Positions 1 to 12,523 of a stretch of DNA of 64,000 nucleotides are shown here, in pieces (the first letter of the stretch is position 1; each line of letters begins with the position of its first letter). Source of the DNA: Penicillus capitatus. Taxonomy: Eukaryota > Chlorophyta. The DNA lies in assembly GCA_965649825.1 (NCBI GenBank), contig OZ287698.1:682001-746000 (forward strand). Direction: 5' to 3'. Below the pieces are notes generated by a model. The model searched no databases and was not told where the DNA came from. It saw nothing but the letters and a program-made list of their open reading frames with translations. Position numbers and translations under genes: made by a program.

Positions 1-2729
1 AGTCGGTTTGCCGAACAACGACGCCGACAGCGTCACCAGTGGATTGAATTAGTGCCACGCTATGTCCAGCTCTATTTCCTACAGAATGGTGAACAAATGA
101 AGGCCGCGATGGCCTTATGATTTTGACTTCTTTCTTGAATGGTGAGTCCTGCTTTCAGTATGAGTCGTTAGCAGTTTACAAGTCGCAACCGAATGCGGTG
201 TCCCTAACATCTGTCGTTTAGCCTTTCTTAAAGCAGAAGTCGAACCTTCCATGAAACGTGTGTTTCTTGATTCAGACGTCCTACGGCTGCAGAATCAAAT
301 GGCTTACCCATATGAAGTTCGTTGTATCAATTGTTCAGACCTCTTGTATTCGAAGCCACCATGATGGCTTTAGAATCAATCTTGGGGATTACGACATCTC
401 AACGTTGGCTGAAATCTGCACATTGTTCTGTTGTTTTTGGTGGTTCTTATGTTAATGTCGCCCTTCGATGTGCATTATGTCGACGACATCTCGACGATAA
501 TCTCAATGACCCGGATTTCAGGCAGTACTACATATCTATCGTCTAATATCTCGTAAAGCCATAAGATATCGATCGGCGATGATCGATTCGTTACAAGTTC
601 GATCGGCGATGATCGATTCGTTACAAGTTCGATCGGCGATGATCGATTCGTTACAAGTTCGATAACCTCCTGTTGATTATCTTCTCACTCCTACAAAGGA
701 ACTCCGTCAAAGTAAAACAGACGTGCCACAGAGACAGAAGTCGTCGTCGTAGTACTTTAGATATCGACATGTTCGGATACTCGGGTATTACCCGCACGAT
801 TCAATAGCCAAAATCTTTTACATGACTGTTTGAAAAATCGTTCGCAGCACTGCACATCAGAACGACAGGGAGATCACGCAGAGAAATTCAAAGTGGAATG
901 TTGTGTTATGAGAATCACTTTTCAATTAGCAATAGGGCCAGAACATAGCCTTTTGCAAAGCATCCATCCTTCGCCTGATAACTGCTGCAGTTGTCCCAGT
1001 CACAGACGTAAAATGAAGATCGACTTCGACTGTTTTCGAATCTTGCTCCCTTGGTATGCAGCAGCGCATCGAAACGATACCATCGACGGAACTGTCAATG
1101 ACATCTTATCGCGAAACGGATGCTTGACATGGCATGGCGGCAATGACCAATATTCTAAACGACATCTCCGACGGTCAGGTGACGACGGTGACGAATCTTC
1201 TGCAATAGACTGCGCATATCACCGCGTGCAGCACGTTTACAGACCTTGAACGGTGCAGCTTTGCTACACCTCTTTCCGTCTAGACACTCATGATCGTTGG
1301 TGAGAAGCCCCTTTATCTTACGAGAGCCTTCCTGCATGAAATCGTCCTCTTCCGCTGTCGTCTGTGTGCCTCATTGAACATATATTTCTCCTGAAATTCT
1401 TTACGATACTGGAGACACTGCGTTCCACAATGCAGAACAGCCGACAGGAATCGCCGATCTCCTCCATATTCACTTCCGTCCCCTTTCGTTCGTCAGGCAG
1501 TCAATGGAAGTTAGCTCACGTTTGCCTCGTAGTGAAGACATGCTGAACTTTTCATAGAGATGGACATAGAAATGCATTGTACTGCAATGACCTACGCCAT
1601 TACGGTTCTCTGATTTATCTCACGATCCATTCATTACGCAAAACATAGCGCATTTATCGATCTTACCACGATAGCTCTCTTCAGCCACTCACATTCATTT
1701 CTCAGCCGAGTGAATATTGCTGGTAGCCAATGGATGCTTGCATAGCCTCCTTTGTTAGCTTTAGTGAAATGAACATGTCTCCGGCGACAATCCGTCGTCT
1801 TACCACATCTCTGTGTCCAATCACTTTGACCATTTATTTACTCTCCACTATGACTTCTAGAAATCTCGCATGACGCATCGTAAACGACAACGATCGCTGC
1901 CATCGGAGGGAACGGCGTATTGCAGATGGTAACATCGATATGGGCGTGCCTCTTTCGGCGCATCGTCTGGATCATTGCCGCAGCCTTCCTTCCGCATACG
2001 ATGATGATCAGATGTCAGAAATCGAGTTCGTGGGTGTTTTGATCGCTCCCTTTGCGTCAAACAGCAAAACAGAACCCTCAACGCGGCATGCAAACTTCAA
2101 GCACGAATTGGCAGTCGAATCTGGACAGCACAATTTGATTCAACTCCATCAAACCAACAATCAACCCATCTTATTCACGTTTGTGTCCTCACAGACACAT
2201 ACCAGATTCTCCAACGGGACGTGCCGATTTTATCAAATGTGACCGTATAGCAAGCTCACGTCCATGCGGCGTACACAGCCCAAATCAGCGAACGGATTCA
2301 AAACTGAAAACGTTCCTAGGCTGTAAGTGGGATTAAAATGTTGATCGTCAGTCACCACGACAATCAAGAAGCAGCATAGCACGATGGAAGAATCGGATGT
2401 TTTCGCGTTTATAATAACAGACGACACCTGAATCGTACAGTGCTAACACAGATAAGATGCCACAGAATTTAGATCCGACAAAGACCTACACATTAAGTTC
2501 TACATCCAAAAGAGTAGAGATTGACGGAGTGACAAGGACGACAATCAGAATCGCTGCTTATATGCAGCATTGGAAAAGATTTTGGTACTGGAGACCAAGA
2601 AAATTATTGCCGGGGTAATCACTCAGCATCTGCATCTACAGAGAAGGAAAGAAACAGCGACACAGTTTAGGAGGTGAACCCACGCAGTTATTGAAACATG
2701 TGAAGAATATGGATCCCATGACTCTTGAT
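1..2729. other. Gene-poor flank, no supported gene
   Basis: No open reading frame here has a recognisable motif, a signal peptide or a splice partner. All are shorter than about 140 codons and look like chance frames. The only clear structure is the perfect 30-bp triplication at 571-660. Composition is mixed, with many GATCGAT-like words that recur through the first 10 kb. Confidence 0.5.
571..660. repeat. Three perfect tandem copies of a 30-bp unit
   Basis: The unit beginning GATCGGCGATGATCGATTCG occurs three times head to tail without a mismatch (571-600, 601-630, 631-660). Each unit contains a near-palindromic GATCG core. No flanking gene explains it. Perfect identity suggests recent expansion. 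Confidence 0.95.
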
Positions 2730-4004
2730 TCAATAGTGCCCCATATTATGACCATAGTCGTAATGAGAGGAGCCAACGTGGTATGGATCGGCTTTCTTTG
2801 GACGAATTTTTTCGCCGCAGGTCCAGATTCCTTCCACCCAATCACAATTGACCCGTGGAGGTTTGTGACCACCAGCAGATCGTTGCTGTCCCTTAACAGT
2901 TGAGGTAGCAACGGCCGAGGCCGAGGCGGAAGCTGAAGCCTTGGCACCGGCAGAAGCGACCGGAGTGGCAGATGCCGAACCTAGACATCCCATCAGAGTC
3001 TTTCAAATCGGGAGGCGGTGATGGACTTGACTTACTCGGTGCCGATCCGCAGCCGCATGTCTCGGAAATGCCACACGAGAATACTTGTGTGTAATAATTG
3101 CGACCGGAGTTAGAGACCCCGGCACCGACGCCAATCTGCGAGAAATCGCAGGACATCAGATTCTTACGATGAGCAGGAGAGCACATCCATGCCATCACGA
3201 CTGCCTTGGCATTTGTAAAACCAGCAGCGACGTTTTCGCCCACTTGTCCCCATGGCAGATCCACACGATCTGCACGCGTTTGCAGATTGGAACCATCCGA
3301 TCCCGTGTGACTCATTGAGTTCATTCGAGCTTGGTCGTCTGTATGAAGTTGGGCCAGACGTTGAATGATTGGACCGGTCTGAAGTCTCACCAGCGTCTTC
3401 CCAACAACCTCTCCCTATGGCATATTCGTGGTTGTCGAGGACAAAGGCCAAACAGAAGAGCATTACCCGAAATTGGTCATAGTTACAGGGATAGTCCTTT
3501 GCAAAGAAATCTGGATCTTGACGGATAGCGTTGGAACATTCAACGATCTGCAAACACAGATGGTAACAGTTTTGAAAACAAGGGCCCCTTCGCAGAGGAT
3601 CCGTTAGTTCTTACAGCTTCAATATGATTCGTATCCTCGCTACACGCTCCGCCATATTTCAGACTTCTTGGGATTCCGCGGATGACAGCTCTCCTTCCAA
3701 AAGGGCTTCCTTTGGAGATCAGCTGTTCAGGAATGACGTCCATTCTGCCATCCCCATAAACATTCTCTGCCTCTGCAAATCGATGGGTCTCCAGATAATG
3801 GCGGACATCTTTTGCGTCCCTGCACTTTTTTCATTTATCGACAGGAAAAAATTGTGATGAGAACCGTTTGACAAAGATGGCGGTTCCGATGGCTGGAGGG
3901 TCATCCGCAGCATCTTCTTGAAGAGAATCGGAGATGGCCAGCGATAGCTGATTGAACAGTATGATATAGAAGAGTACTGCCCAGGCAGGTCGGATTCTAT
4001 TCAT
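2730..4004 (-). CDS. Secreted CAP/SCP (PR-1-like) domain protein
   Basis: The spliced model has five exons and about 351 codons. Introns are at 3820-3864, 3548-3614, 3415-3466 and 2981-3035, all GT-AG and frame-consistent. Residues 1-27 (MNRIRPAWAVLFYIILFNQL...) form a clear signal peptide; an upstream in-frame ATG at 4016 is an alternative start. The middle carries CAP-family signatures: a helix reading SNAIRQDPDFFA, HTGSDGSN, GENVAAGF, a CSPAHRKNLM block and a GVGAG...YYTQVFSCG strand. The last roughly 90 residues are Ala/Ser-rich, then basic and Cys-containing. CAP proteins are secreted and often bind sterols, lipids or cell-wall material; the role here is unknown. The Ala/Ser stretch may be a flexible wall-associated linker. 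Confidence 0.85.
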
Positions 4005-4016
4005 GCCTTCATCCAT

Positions 4017-7000
4017 ATTAAAATAGAAGACCGCGTCGTTCTACAAACAAACAGCACAAATCTCATATCCGTTCCCACATACAAATTGCAAGACTGTCGA
4101 TAGGGATAAGGTAAGATTGGCTTTAGTAAAGCTAAGCGAGTCATTGGGAGAGAGGACTTCTCATGAACTCAACCGCACGGAGCTTTCGCATAGAACGGGC
4201 GTCTTGTTAGCAGCAAGGACCCATCACTGAGTCGACCGACTCGAAATGAGTTCGCGCCGGGTTCTAGATTTTGAGAGAACAGTTTTGGAAACCGTGGGCT
4301 TCACCTTCCGCGAATGCATGGGGTTGGTAGAGCAAAGGAGAAGTTGTCGTAATTCACTGTCGTCTTGGTAACAGACTAGCGTCTGCAGTTAAGCTCGGAG
4401 AGAGGTGACCCTGTATCTGACACGACTGTGAGAAGAGCCCCGAGAGCCTTGCTAAAAAATCAAAGCGGGTTCCTAACCGTTTCTTGAAACTTCCAGAGGC
4501 AATAATTTCGCAATCCTGCGGCCTTCGACGCATACCTTCACCTGTGCTTGGTTTCATATTATGCAACAATGACGATAATAAGGAGGCTTTTCTACCGTTC
4601 TGTCAGAGTCTTTGAAAGACAGCATTCGGTGCATTTCGAGTTTTGTGCCACTTCCTGAAGATCGTGTCACATAGTGCCCCTACGGAGATTGACGATCTTT
4701 ATGTGATTGTGTGTGCAATAGATAGAGATCGTTTGTGCAGAGAAAGAAACCACCATCTGGCTTCCTTTTCAAATTGTCTGCACGTGTGCTTTCTCCAGTT
4801 GTCGTTCCTGTCTTCCCCTCATTGATGCATGCCTCTCTTTTCATGGACATCGTCTTCTCGATCGAAGGCAGAGCAATTTGGGATGCGTTGTGTGAATGCT
4901 CGCCGATGCAATCTCTAAATTCTCCTCTTCAAAAATCGCGAGTTTAAAACAAAAAAAGACTCAAGATTCGCTGACAGAAGAAGATCGTTCTCTCGATGAA
5001 AATGTGCTCGTCATCTGAGATATATGAGTGGCTGCGTCTTCTTTCTCGGATTGTTCTTTGCGACTGTCCGATGCCATCTTCTTTCGATGCCCTTCTCGAG
5101 AAATTCGATTCAGTCCATTCGTCGATCTGGCCTATGCGAGTGAGTCGATTTCCAATCGGTGCTGAAGTTAGGGTATCATCGAGTTCGCACTCACATCATT
5201 CGATGAATCGAGGTGCCAATCGGCAGTTCGACACACTATGTTCTGAAAAAAAGTAAAGAATGACAGATCTCTTAACAATCGTATCGTTAGTGTATGTCTT
5301 TCCATCCTTTCCGACATTTTCTGAGCTGCGCCGAGTCGATTTTTTATTGATGGGACGCTCATCGAACGAAAACCGGATACGATTCATGGTAACTCGTCAT
5401 GCGGTTCGATGTTAGCTGCAGAGGGTTTTTATTCCATTGCCTCCTCCTATTCTTGATCAAACACCGTTAATCCCACAACATAGGAGTTATGAAATGAGGA
5501 ATCGACGTTTGTGTGCGTTATGGAAGAATAAGGATCATCGCTGTGGCCTCAAAGGACATACGCCACGGAACATTGATCCGGACGTGGTAAGAGAGGCAGC
5601 TTCATATCGCGCATCGTTTCGATCTCGACAGCACAAAAGGTGCAATCAAGGGTCCCGTTGCGCTTTCGATCGTGGCGGATCGCCCCGTCGATCATTTCTA
5701 TAATTGTCAAGTCCACGATCGCGATTGATTCAAACACACTGTGGAGACAGCGAGGAAACTCGCAAACGCTTCTGGGAATTCTTTCCGGTTGGAGAAACCC
5801 AATTTCAGTGGTCAGTCACTTATCGCCAGCCGCGACATGAACAGTAGGATGTACGCACCATTCTGCTGTCTATCTGTGATACGAACCTTCCCTTCGAACG
5901 ATGCGTATGCTACCATGAGTCCGACATTCTTATCGACGAAGCTTGGCATGACAAAACAGTTCGACTGTGTTCGATCGACGATTCGGAGGAAAATGGTTGT
6001 GCTGAACACAACGAGTTGTAAAAGGATACGGGCGCAGGATTGCAATGCAGATTTTGTGGCGATTGATGCGACGTTTACTGAACAATTTATGCATGAAGCT
6101 GCAGCTTCGAATGGTTCCTGCAAACAATGAGCGAATGGCTATCTATCCAGCACGTTGTTGGCTCGAAGCTTTCTCATCGAAAACGACTTCGACCTTCTTG
6201 TTTGCGATCGTCACATGCGGTCATTCTTTCAATTGCACATGTCAACTAACCCGTACACCTTGTAAATGTCGAATGATGTCATGCAACATTCTACAATCGA
6301 CGACCATGAGTTTTATTAGCGATACGACGACAAGTGGCGATGTTGACAACAGTAAATAGCACGTATTTGTGATGCTCGACAAACACGTTCTTCGACGACT
6401 GCAAATTGTACTCGATTTTTTGTCGAGTTTTAAGTCGATCGATCGCATTTGTTGCACATTTCCTTGATCGATAGCCGTCGTTCGATGTCCGAATCGATCG
6501 ATCGATCGTCGTTTACGATTCAAATCGATCAATCCTTAGTTTGTGTTATTCTCTTAGGCATAACAGCTCTTCAACTCGTCTGATTATTTTCAATCATCCC
6601 ACTTTCTACCTCGATATAATTAATTCCCTTCCTAGGAAATTGCAGACCAAGGAAAGATGCACAAAGGCGGTCTTAGCTCCAAAGAAGAAGAGAAACTCCA
6701 GTCGAACGAATCCCAATGTCGGAAGACCAAACTTCAGTGTCAAATGTTTTCATGAAACGACTGCAATACGGCGGGCAGCAGAACGTGACAGACGTTTTTA
6801 AAAGAACGAGTCTGTCTCGGTGCATCGTCTCTAATATACCCTCCGATCCGAAGGGACGCCTACTAAACGCATGATCGCAATGACAGATGACACCTGTCTT
6901 CATACTGGTAATATACCCGCAGCGATTCAGTTTAAAAGGACTGTTCTCAACAAAACAAGGCTTGTTATACATTCGTAAGTTCGCTGTAAGCTCTTAATCG

Positions 7001-9100
7001 CTTTGATATTTTTACAACAGTTCCAACATTCGCATTCTTAGTTCACCTTCATGAAGCACTCTTCCCATTCTTTTTCCAAACTGTGAACCGATTTGGATGA
7101 TGGTGATGACGTAGAATAACAACGGCTAGCAATAAGTATTGCCGAACATTCAAAAGAGTGCATTCTTTTTTAAAAACGGTGTGAAGATTATTTTTTCGCG
7201 GATTGATTTAAATTGCATTCGAGATAGCCGGAACAAGTAATCGATTATCATAAAGGTCACTACTGCATTCTATCATCAGCATATCGGTCAAAAAAAACTC
7301 ATCGACGTGTTGCACCAAACATTGAAAGTTATATTGCTAAACGTTAAGATCACTCGATTATTTGAATAGTAAGTAGTCTTTTATCAAACGTTGCCATCGA
7401 TCTGTTACGAGTGCTTCCGATAGTAGGAGATTGATCACTAAATCCCTTGTAAAAAAGCTGGGTAGATAGAGTGATTTCATCTTTAAGAAAAATGGAAACA
7501 CTAACACGATTGCCGTTGTTTCCTTACCGGTTGCGTTAGTCAATGATATAGGGAGAAGCTACGGAAACTGTTGACAGTGTTCTTAGAAATAGTAAGGTTC
7601 CTTACAGAAATTGATTAATCGTGTATCTGATGTTACACGGCGGGTCAATCGCCTGATCGATCGTTGCAAAGAATAAGAATTCTGCTGCGGTGCACTTTTT
7701 TGGTGTCTATAAAACTTGTCGACAAATCCGTCGCCGATACGAGAACGTGGACGAGATATGTACGATCCGTCGATTGTCGGGAATCGAAAGGATCGGTTCC
7801 TAATCGACGTCCATCGCGTTTCGACAAATACCGCGACGCCAGCATCTGATCGATCGATTATAAGTAACATTGGTGATCAATCCGCCAATCGGAGATCGTC
7901 GATCACAGATCTATAAGCTTATTGTTCGTTCATCTAGCATGATTACTCGTCGAATAATCTAGAAGATCGAGCCTGATCGCGTCTCCAGGAGTCGATTAAA
8001 ACGATCCAGCTGCTCGACAATATATGTTTCTGCTCTTAATTTTATATATCGAACGGTAGCTGAAAATTATTCTCTCGGAATAGGCGTCGGCCTTTGTGCG
8101 AAGAAGAGATTGTCGTACATCGCACATTATCCTATGCTTTTTCTTTACCGATACTGATCCCTTTGGAGGCGAGATCCTTCATGGTTCGTTACATGCATGC
8201 ATGTGTGTTGGGTCTAATGTTCTGTCCACAAATCTGGTGCTGTTTGAATCATAAGCAACACACATTGGTTATTCCGTTATACTCGTGCTCGTTTCTGTGG
8301 TAGTCATATCTATTGTCCCGGAAGATATGCTTTCTCTACGATATCTTTATTAGTATATTTTGTTGGTCCGCGTTAGCAGAGTGCGGCAGATCAATGTCGA
8401 TCAGAAGATAGTTACAGCTTCGTGTGCCAATTCACCGAGCTAGTTATCGAAGTCGACTGAATCGGTACTGTCGACAACGAAATGATTGATGCAATACAAT
8501 CGGTCTTCAGCAGGTCGATTAACAAGCTGTCTTTATTATAAATTTCTTTCGAGAAATGCGCGACATAAATACACTTGCGAAATCAGTACTCTCATTCTCG
8601 ATTGTTCATTCATTGACAGAGAAAGATCTGTAAAGACTCACTCTTTACTCATCGCTTTTATCGATTCATGACACCATGTTAACAACGTAACCCAATTTCA
8701 CCAAGTCTTGAATGAGCTGTTTATGCAATCGGTCGAGAAACCAGGGCGACATGAGAACCGTTGAAAAGATATGTAAGGCGTCAGCTTGAAGAGAATCCGA
8801 CCTTTAAGATTCTTAGCGTTCTACTTTACCTTTCGACAAATGCCGAAGCGTGCCTCTTCAACGATCGATATCGAAAACGTCGACGATCGATATGACGATT
8901 AGAATTCGACGATCTGTTAGATCAAGAGACGAATTCGCTGTCGAATAACAGGACGTTAACCTATATAACGATGTACTGATCGTCCTGTAAGAATACCCGT
9001 CCGGTTCGTCTCTACTCGCGGCCTCGAAGAGCCCATACCTCTCGCGACACCCATCGGTCCTAACAGATCGATATGACGATTAGAATTCGACAATCGTGCG
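4017..9100. other. Long gene-poor stretch with GATCGAT-rich words
   Basis: About 5 kb without a supported gene. Frames of 60-130 codons exist on both strands but show no motif, no signal peptide and no splice-linked continuation. The stretch around 6420-6540 is rich in TCGATCGATCG runs, and similar words recur at 7640-7990 and 8850-9090. A 103-codon minus frame near 5812-6123 has a hydrophobic look, but nothing else supports it. Confidence 0.5.
8885..9091. repeat. Pair of identical 26-bp direct repeats
   Basis: An identical 26-bp word beginning GATCGATATGACGATTAGAA occurs at 8885-8910 and 9066-9091, 181 bp apart. The second copy lies just downstream (in element orientation) of the LINE-like remnant on the minus strand, so the pair may mark debris of an old insertion or a local duplication. 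No terminal-repeat structure can be confirmed. Confidence 0.7.
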
Positions 9101-9139
9101 TCTATTGAAACTATCTGTGGAGCGCCCGGTGCGGTCCGC

Positions 9140-9830
9140 TTACTCTGAATGATGCAGGTGATGTGACATTCGCGCAGCGGAAGACGTGTCGTTCGCGTTC
9201 CAGGCCTCCCTCCCCCTACAGTCGAGTGCGTCGTATGCGTTGCTAGCATACGGCGTCCTCGGCCGTGTCTCCTTTTTATGCATGTGCGTTACAGTTGAAT
9301 CTGCGCGCCATGCGACTTCGCGGTTCTCGGCGACGGGGCCGTCGTTCAGTGCACTGTCTTCGGCGTTGGATAGCGCGTGGCATGGCGCATACGCCGTTGT
9401 CTTCAAACATCCAGTCACAATCAAAGCCAGCTGTCTTGTTATCACTTCTAGTGGTCGCAGGGTTTGCTGGTTTGCTCGTGTAGAGGCCCAAATTGGGGCT
9501 GCATAGTAGAGGATAGGGAGAACTCCCATCCTTACTAGCTTTGCCATAACCGTTGAGTCAATCCCCCAACGAGGCCATCCACGTATGTGAATTGTCTTTC
9601 CGACAATTCCGTGTCTTGGAGTAGATACGAAGCTTGATAGCCTCTGATCCTGCATATAGGCCGCGGCAGCACGGCGAAGTGGTGGATGGTCGAGTACGCC
9701 ACTTCACGATTGGCAGCCAGGCGTAGCACAGGTACCCGAATTTGTCAAAACAAAATCGACGAATCGCATAAACACTTATACGATTGCGAACGAATGAAAC
9801 TTTCTCAGAAAACCGTGTATTGAGCTGGCA
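9140..9830 (-). pseudogene. Decayed LINE-type (non-LTR) retrotransposon fragment
   Basis: Minus-strand frames carry the C-terminal part of a non-LTR reverse-transcriptase polyprotein. A thumb-like segment leads into LVRMGVLPILYYAAPIW, followed by LRPLEVITRQLALIVTG and TTAYAPCHALSN. This pattern (hydrophobic ILY-A--W, then an R-L--I-G-LKTT block) is typical of the region downstream of LINE RT domains. The reading frame shifts near 9650 and 9720, and no upstream catalytic RT or endonuclease is present, so this is a truncated, frameshifted remnant. The family cannot be assigned by eye. Confidence 0.6.
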
Positions 9831-9833
9831 CAA

Positions 9834-10593
9834 TTAGATCATCCGTCTGTCATGTCCGTAAAGATAAACGTTGCCAAGATTTTCATTTGGCGATGTGACT
9901 GCCTCGTGGAAAGGGGGTCTTATGTTTCGAAGAGCACTCGATGTCTTTTCAGAGAGCCCTCTCGGATTCCGAGGAACGCTTTTTATTGGCTCTGATTTGT
10001 TGATGACTCATCCTGTACATGAGTCACCTCGCCATGCGGGTATTTAACGGCGGATTCGAACCTTTGGACACCTTCTCCAAACGCTTGTAAGGAAGTTTTC
10101 CGCTTGAATCGTTTTCGTTCGACGCGACCGGCGAAAATGGGATCTCTGAGAACACACACTCTCTCTCTCTGTATGTCCGGCCACCTTCAAAAGGTCAGAA
10201 ACGAGCTGTCTTTTGCAATAGTTTGAGTGTACATTCCGTTGTACGAAAGCGGAAAGCGACGCCTATGTATTATCCATCAATCGCTCAGAAGAAATTTATC
10301 TATCAAACACCCTGTGTTTTTGTTTCTGCACGTGGTCTTCTTAAATGTTCAGTGATGCTTGTCCGTCGTTCATTGGAACGCGACTGTCCAGTACTCTGTG
10401 AGATGTCGGTTACGGTTAGAACATTATAACGCTGCTTTTTGCATCAAGCGATGTAAAGATCATACTTGCGGGCGACCGCAGCTTCGCTTGAACTCTCTGT
10501 CGATATCAATCGGTGGCTTTGGCACAAAAGCGAAACTGAGTGAGACCCGAACTTTGCACCTTCCGTAACGGGCCATCAGGCGCCGTTTTCAGA
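9834..10593. other. Intergenic, upstream of the glycosyltransferase gene
   Basis: No supported gene. It contains a short CTCTCTCTCTCTCT run near 10160 and presumably the promoter of the gene starting at 10594. A GGTTCGAATC-like word near 10050 (minus strand) is not embedded in a tRNA cloverleaf. Confidence 0.4.
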
Positions 10594-12303
10594 ATGTGGA
10601 CGGGATTCGGACATCAAAGATGGTTTCTTTTCTTTGTCCTCATTCTTTGCCATGTTTCCAGCAAGGAAAGCAATCTCCCCGAACTGAAAGATACCGACGA
10701 TATCGGTTCAGCGAAGGGACAGATTCATGTCGTAACGACAACCGAATGCAATGGGCATTACTTCGAATTTCAATCACTGGCACTAAAATACACTTTTGAA
10801 AAAGTGTATCCAGGTGGTTACATCACTAGAGTCGTCAGCTGCAAACGAGCCGATCTACTGGAAGAAGAAGATATGGAAATGATGGATACACTAGTCGTGC
10901 CAAGCTGGGCAGAACATCCCATCACACACGATGTGTATAGTCCTTACAATCGTCCTGTGGGTTTGATGTTTTGGTTGGCCGAACGGAAACCGGCGGCGGA
11001 ATGGACACTCATCGTCGATCCGGACATGCTGTTTCGACAGCCATTCCAGTTCGACCTCGCATCCATTCCTGACGGCGTTGCCATGTCATCTGGATACACC
11101 TACCTCAAAGGTGTGCGCAACGAACTGGCAGATCGACACATCGGACACATTGCACCTCGCGATGATTCCTATGGTGGGCCAATAGGAAGGCGAGCCGACC
11201 AAGCCGGCGCTTTTTATTTTATCCGAACAAGGGACTTATTAACAATCGCGCCTCTGTGGCTTAAGTACACAGAGGATGTCCGAAATGACCCAAACGCATG
11301 GAATCTGACAGGGGACCAGTACGTGAAGCCTGGAGGTCGGGCATGGATTTCAGAAATGTATGGCTATGTGTTTGCAGCCGCCGCTGCCGGAATCTGGCAC
11401 CGCGTCGATTCAACCATGCAGTATTATCCGAGTTATTCACCAAAAGATATTCCTATTCTCACTCATTACGGTCTGAGAATGAATCTGGGAAACTATACGT
11501 TTGACAAACACGACCACTTTATGTTTCAGTCCTTTTTCTGTCCACCCTGGAACCTGGAGGCCGGAAGACAGGAAAGAGAAAACAAAGGCCTCTTTCCGCA
11601 CCCGCCATCTCCTGATGAGATCGAAACGAAGGACCCGAGGAAGAGATACGGACAGTTGATGATCATCGAGACAATCAACGTGTTGAATCAAGCACTTTGT
11701 GATCGGCATCGTCGCAAATGCCCAAGCTCGACTCAGTTAACAGCAGAGTGTGCAAAGGTTGACGATATTGCCGCGTCACTGAAGAAGGAATTTGATGAAC
11801 TCCACAAGGCGCAGCAGATCTGTCATGACGACAACAAGAGATGTGCATTCTGGGCAGCCAATGAAGAATGTCAGAAAAACTGGAAGTATATGATAGAGAA
11901 TTGCAGAGCCTCTTGTCATCATTGTCGACGATTTATTCCCCCCGACAAGATTCAGAAGGCCAAGGAGATCGAGCATTGGAGCGAGATCAAATCTCGGCAA
12001 GAAGATGACGACGTGCCATTCAGAATAGAACTTGAAATGATTCGCTGTTCAAAGCTCAGTAGAAAACAACTCAACAGCGATGTTGGTTGCAGCTGGTTAA
12101 TTGCAAAAGGATTTGCGGACTTGGAAAAATTTGCAGATCTTTCGCCTATGTCTCCTGCAGATCTCATCGTCACGGATTTCGGTGAATACTCCAGTGAATA
12201 CTTTGCGTGGTCGTCAGCAGTTTTGCTCCTCCTTGTTGTCCTGATCTTTGGTGTTCGACAAGGACGCAGGTTGTGGAGACCAAAGCCGTTTAAGGTCTCT
12301 TGA
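10594..12303 (+). CDS. ShK-domain peptidyl O-glycosyltransferase (SERGT/HPAT-like)
   Basis: A 569-codon intronless gene. The ATG at 10594 is chosen because it starts a hydrophobic signal sequence (HQRWFLFFVLILCHVS). An N-terminal domain reads VVTTECNGHYFEFQSLALKY, and a YPGGYITRVVSC block and WTLIVDPDMLF (DPD, the likely metal-binding DxD equivalent) follow. These are hallmarks of the hydroxyproline arabinosyltransferase / peptidyl-serine galactosyltransferase superfamily, which modifies extensin-like wall glycoproteins in the secretory pathway. After the catalytic region comes a six-cysteine ShK toxin-like domain (CHDD..CAFWA..EECQ..YMIENCRASCHHC), as known in algal serine galactosyltransferases, then a C-terminal membrane helix (AVLLLLVVLIF) and a short basic tail. 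It runs convergently towards the importin gene, 220 bp between stops. The acceptor (Ser or Hyp) cannot be decided. Confidence 0.85.
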   Translation: MWTGFGHQRWFLFFVLILCHVSSKESNLPELKDTDDIGSAKGQIHVVTTTECNGHYFEFQSLALKYTFEKVYPGGYITRVVSCKRADLLEEEDMEMMDTLVVPSWAEHPITHDVYSPYNRPVGLMFWLAERKPAAEWTLIVDPDMLFRQPFQFDLASIPDGVAMSSGYTYLKGVRNELADRHIGHIAPRDDSYGGPIGRRADQAGAFYFIRTRDLLTIAPLWLKYTEDVRNDPNAWNLTGDQYVKPGGRAWISEMYGYVFAAAAAGIWHRVDSTMQYYPSYSPKDIPILTHYGLRMNLGNYTFDKHDHFMFQSFFCPPWNLEAGRQERENKGLFPHPPSPDEIETKDPRKRYGQLMIIETINVLNQALCDRHRRKCPSSTQLTAECAKVDDIAASLKKEFDELHKAQQICHDDNKRCAFWAANEECQKNWKYMIENCRASCHHCRRFIPPDKIQKAKEIEHWSEIKSRQEDDDVPFRIELEMIRCSKLSRKQLNSDVGCSWLIAKGFADLEKFADLSPMSPADLIVTDFGEYSSEYFAWSSAVLLLLVVLIFGVRQGRRLWRPKPFKVS

Positions 12304-12523
12304 TCTCAATCTGTACCGTTCTAGAAAGATCCCCTCTCTTGCTAGCACACTGTATTCTTTAAGAGAACTCTCTTTTGACGTGAGAATCGAGGCAAAATGT
12401 GTTGTTCATTTAACATCACTGTTGCTCACACGCAGCGTTTTTTTCTACGTCATGAAATCTATGTTATCACAGGTAAGGACTTACAATCGTGAGCACGTCA
12501 TGGCAGAGCACCAGTGTCCAGAC

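Noticed and set aside
5741-6130. 129-codon plus and 103-codon minus frames overlapping each other
   Set aside because: Neither has motifs, splice partners or a coding-like composition; kept only as a remark on the gene-poor region.
9186-9506. Plus-strand frame of 106 codons
   Set aside because: Antisense to the LINE RT remnant, whose minus-strand translation shows recognisable motifs.
10040-10060. tRNA-like T-loop word (minus strand)
   Set aside because: No acceptor stem, anticodon arm or D-arm can be folded around it.
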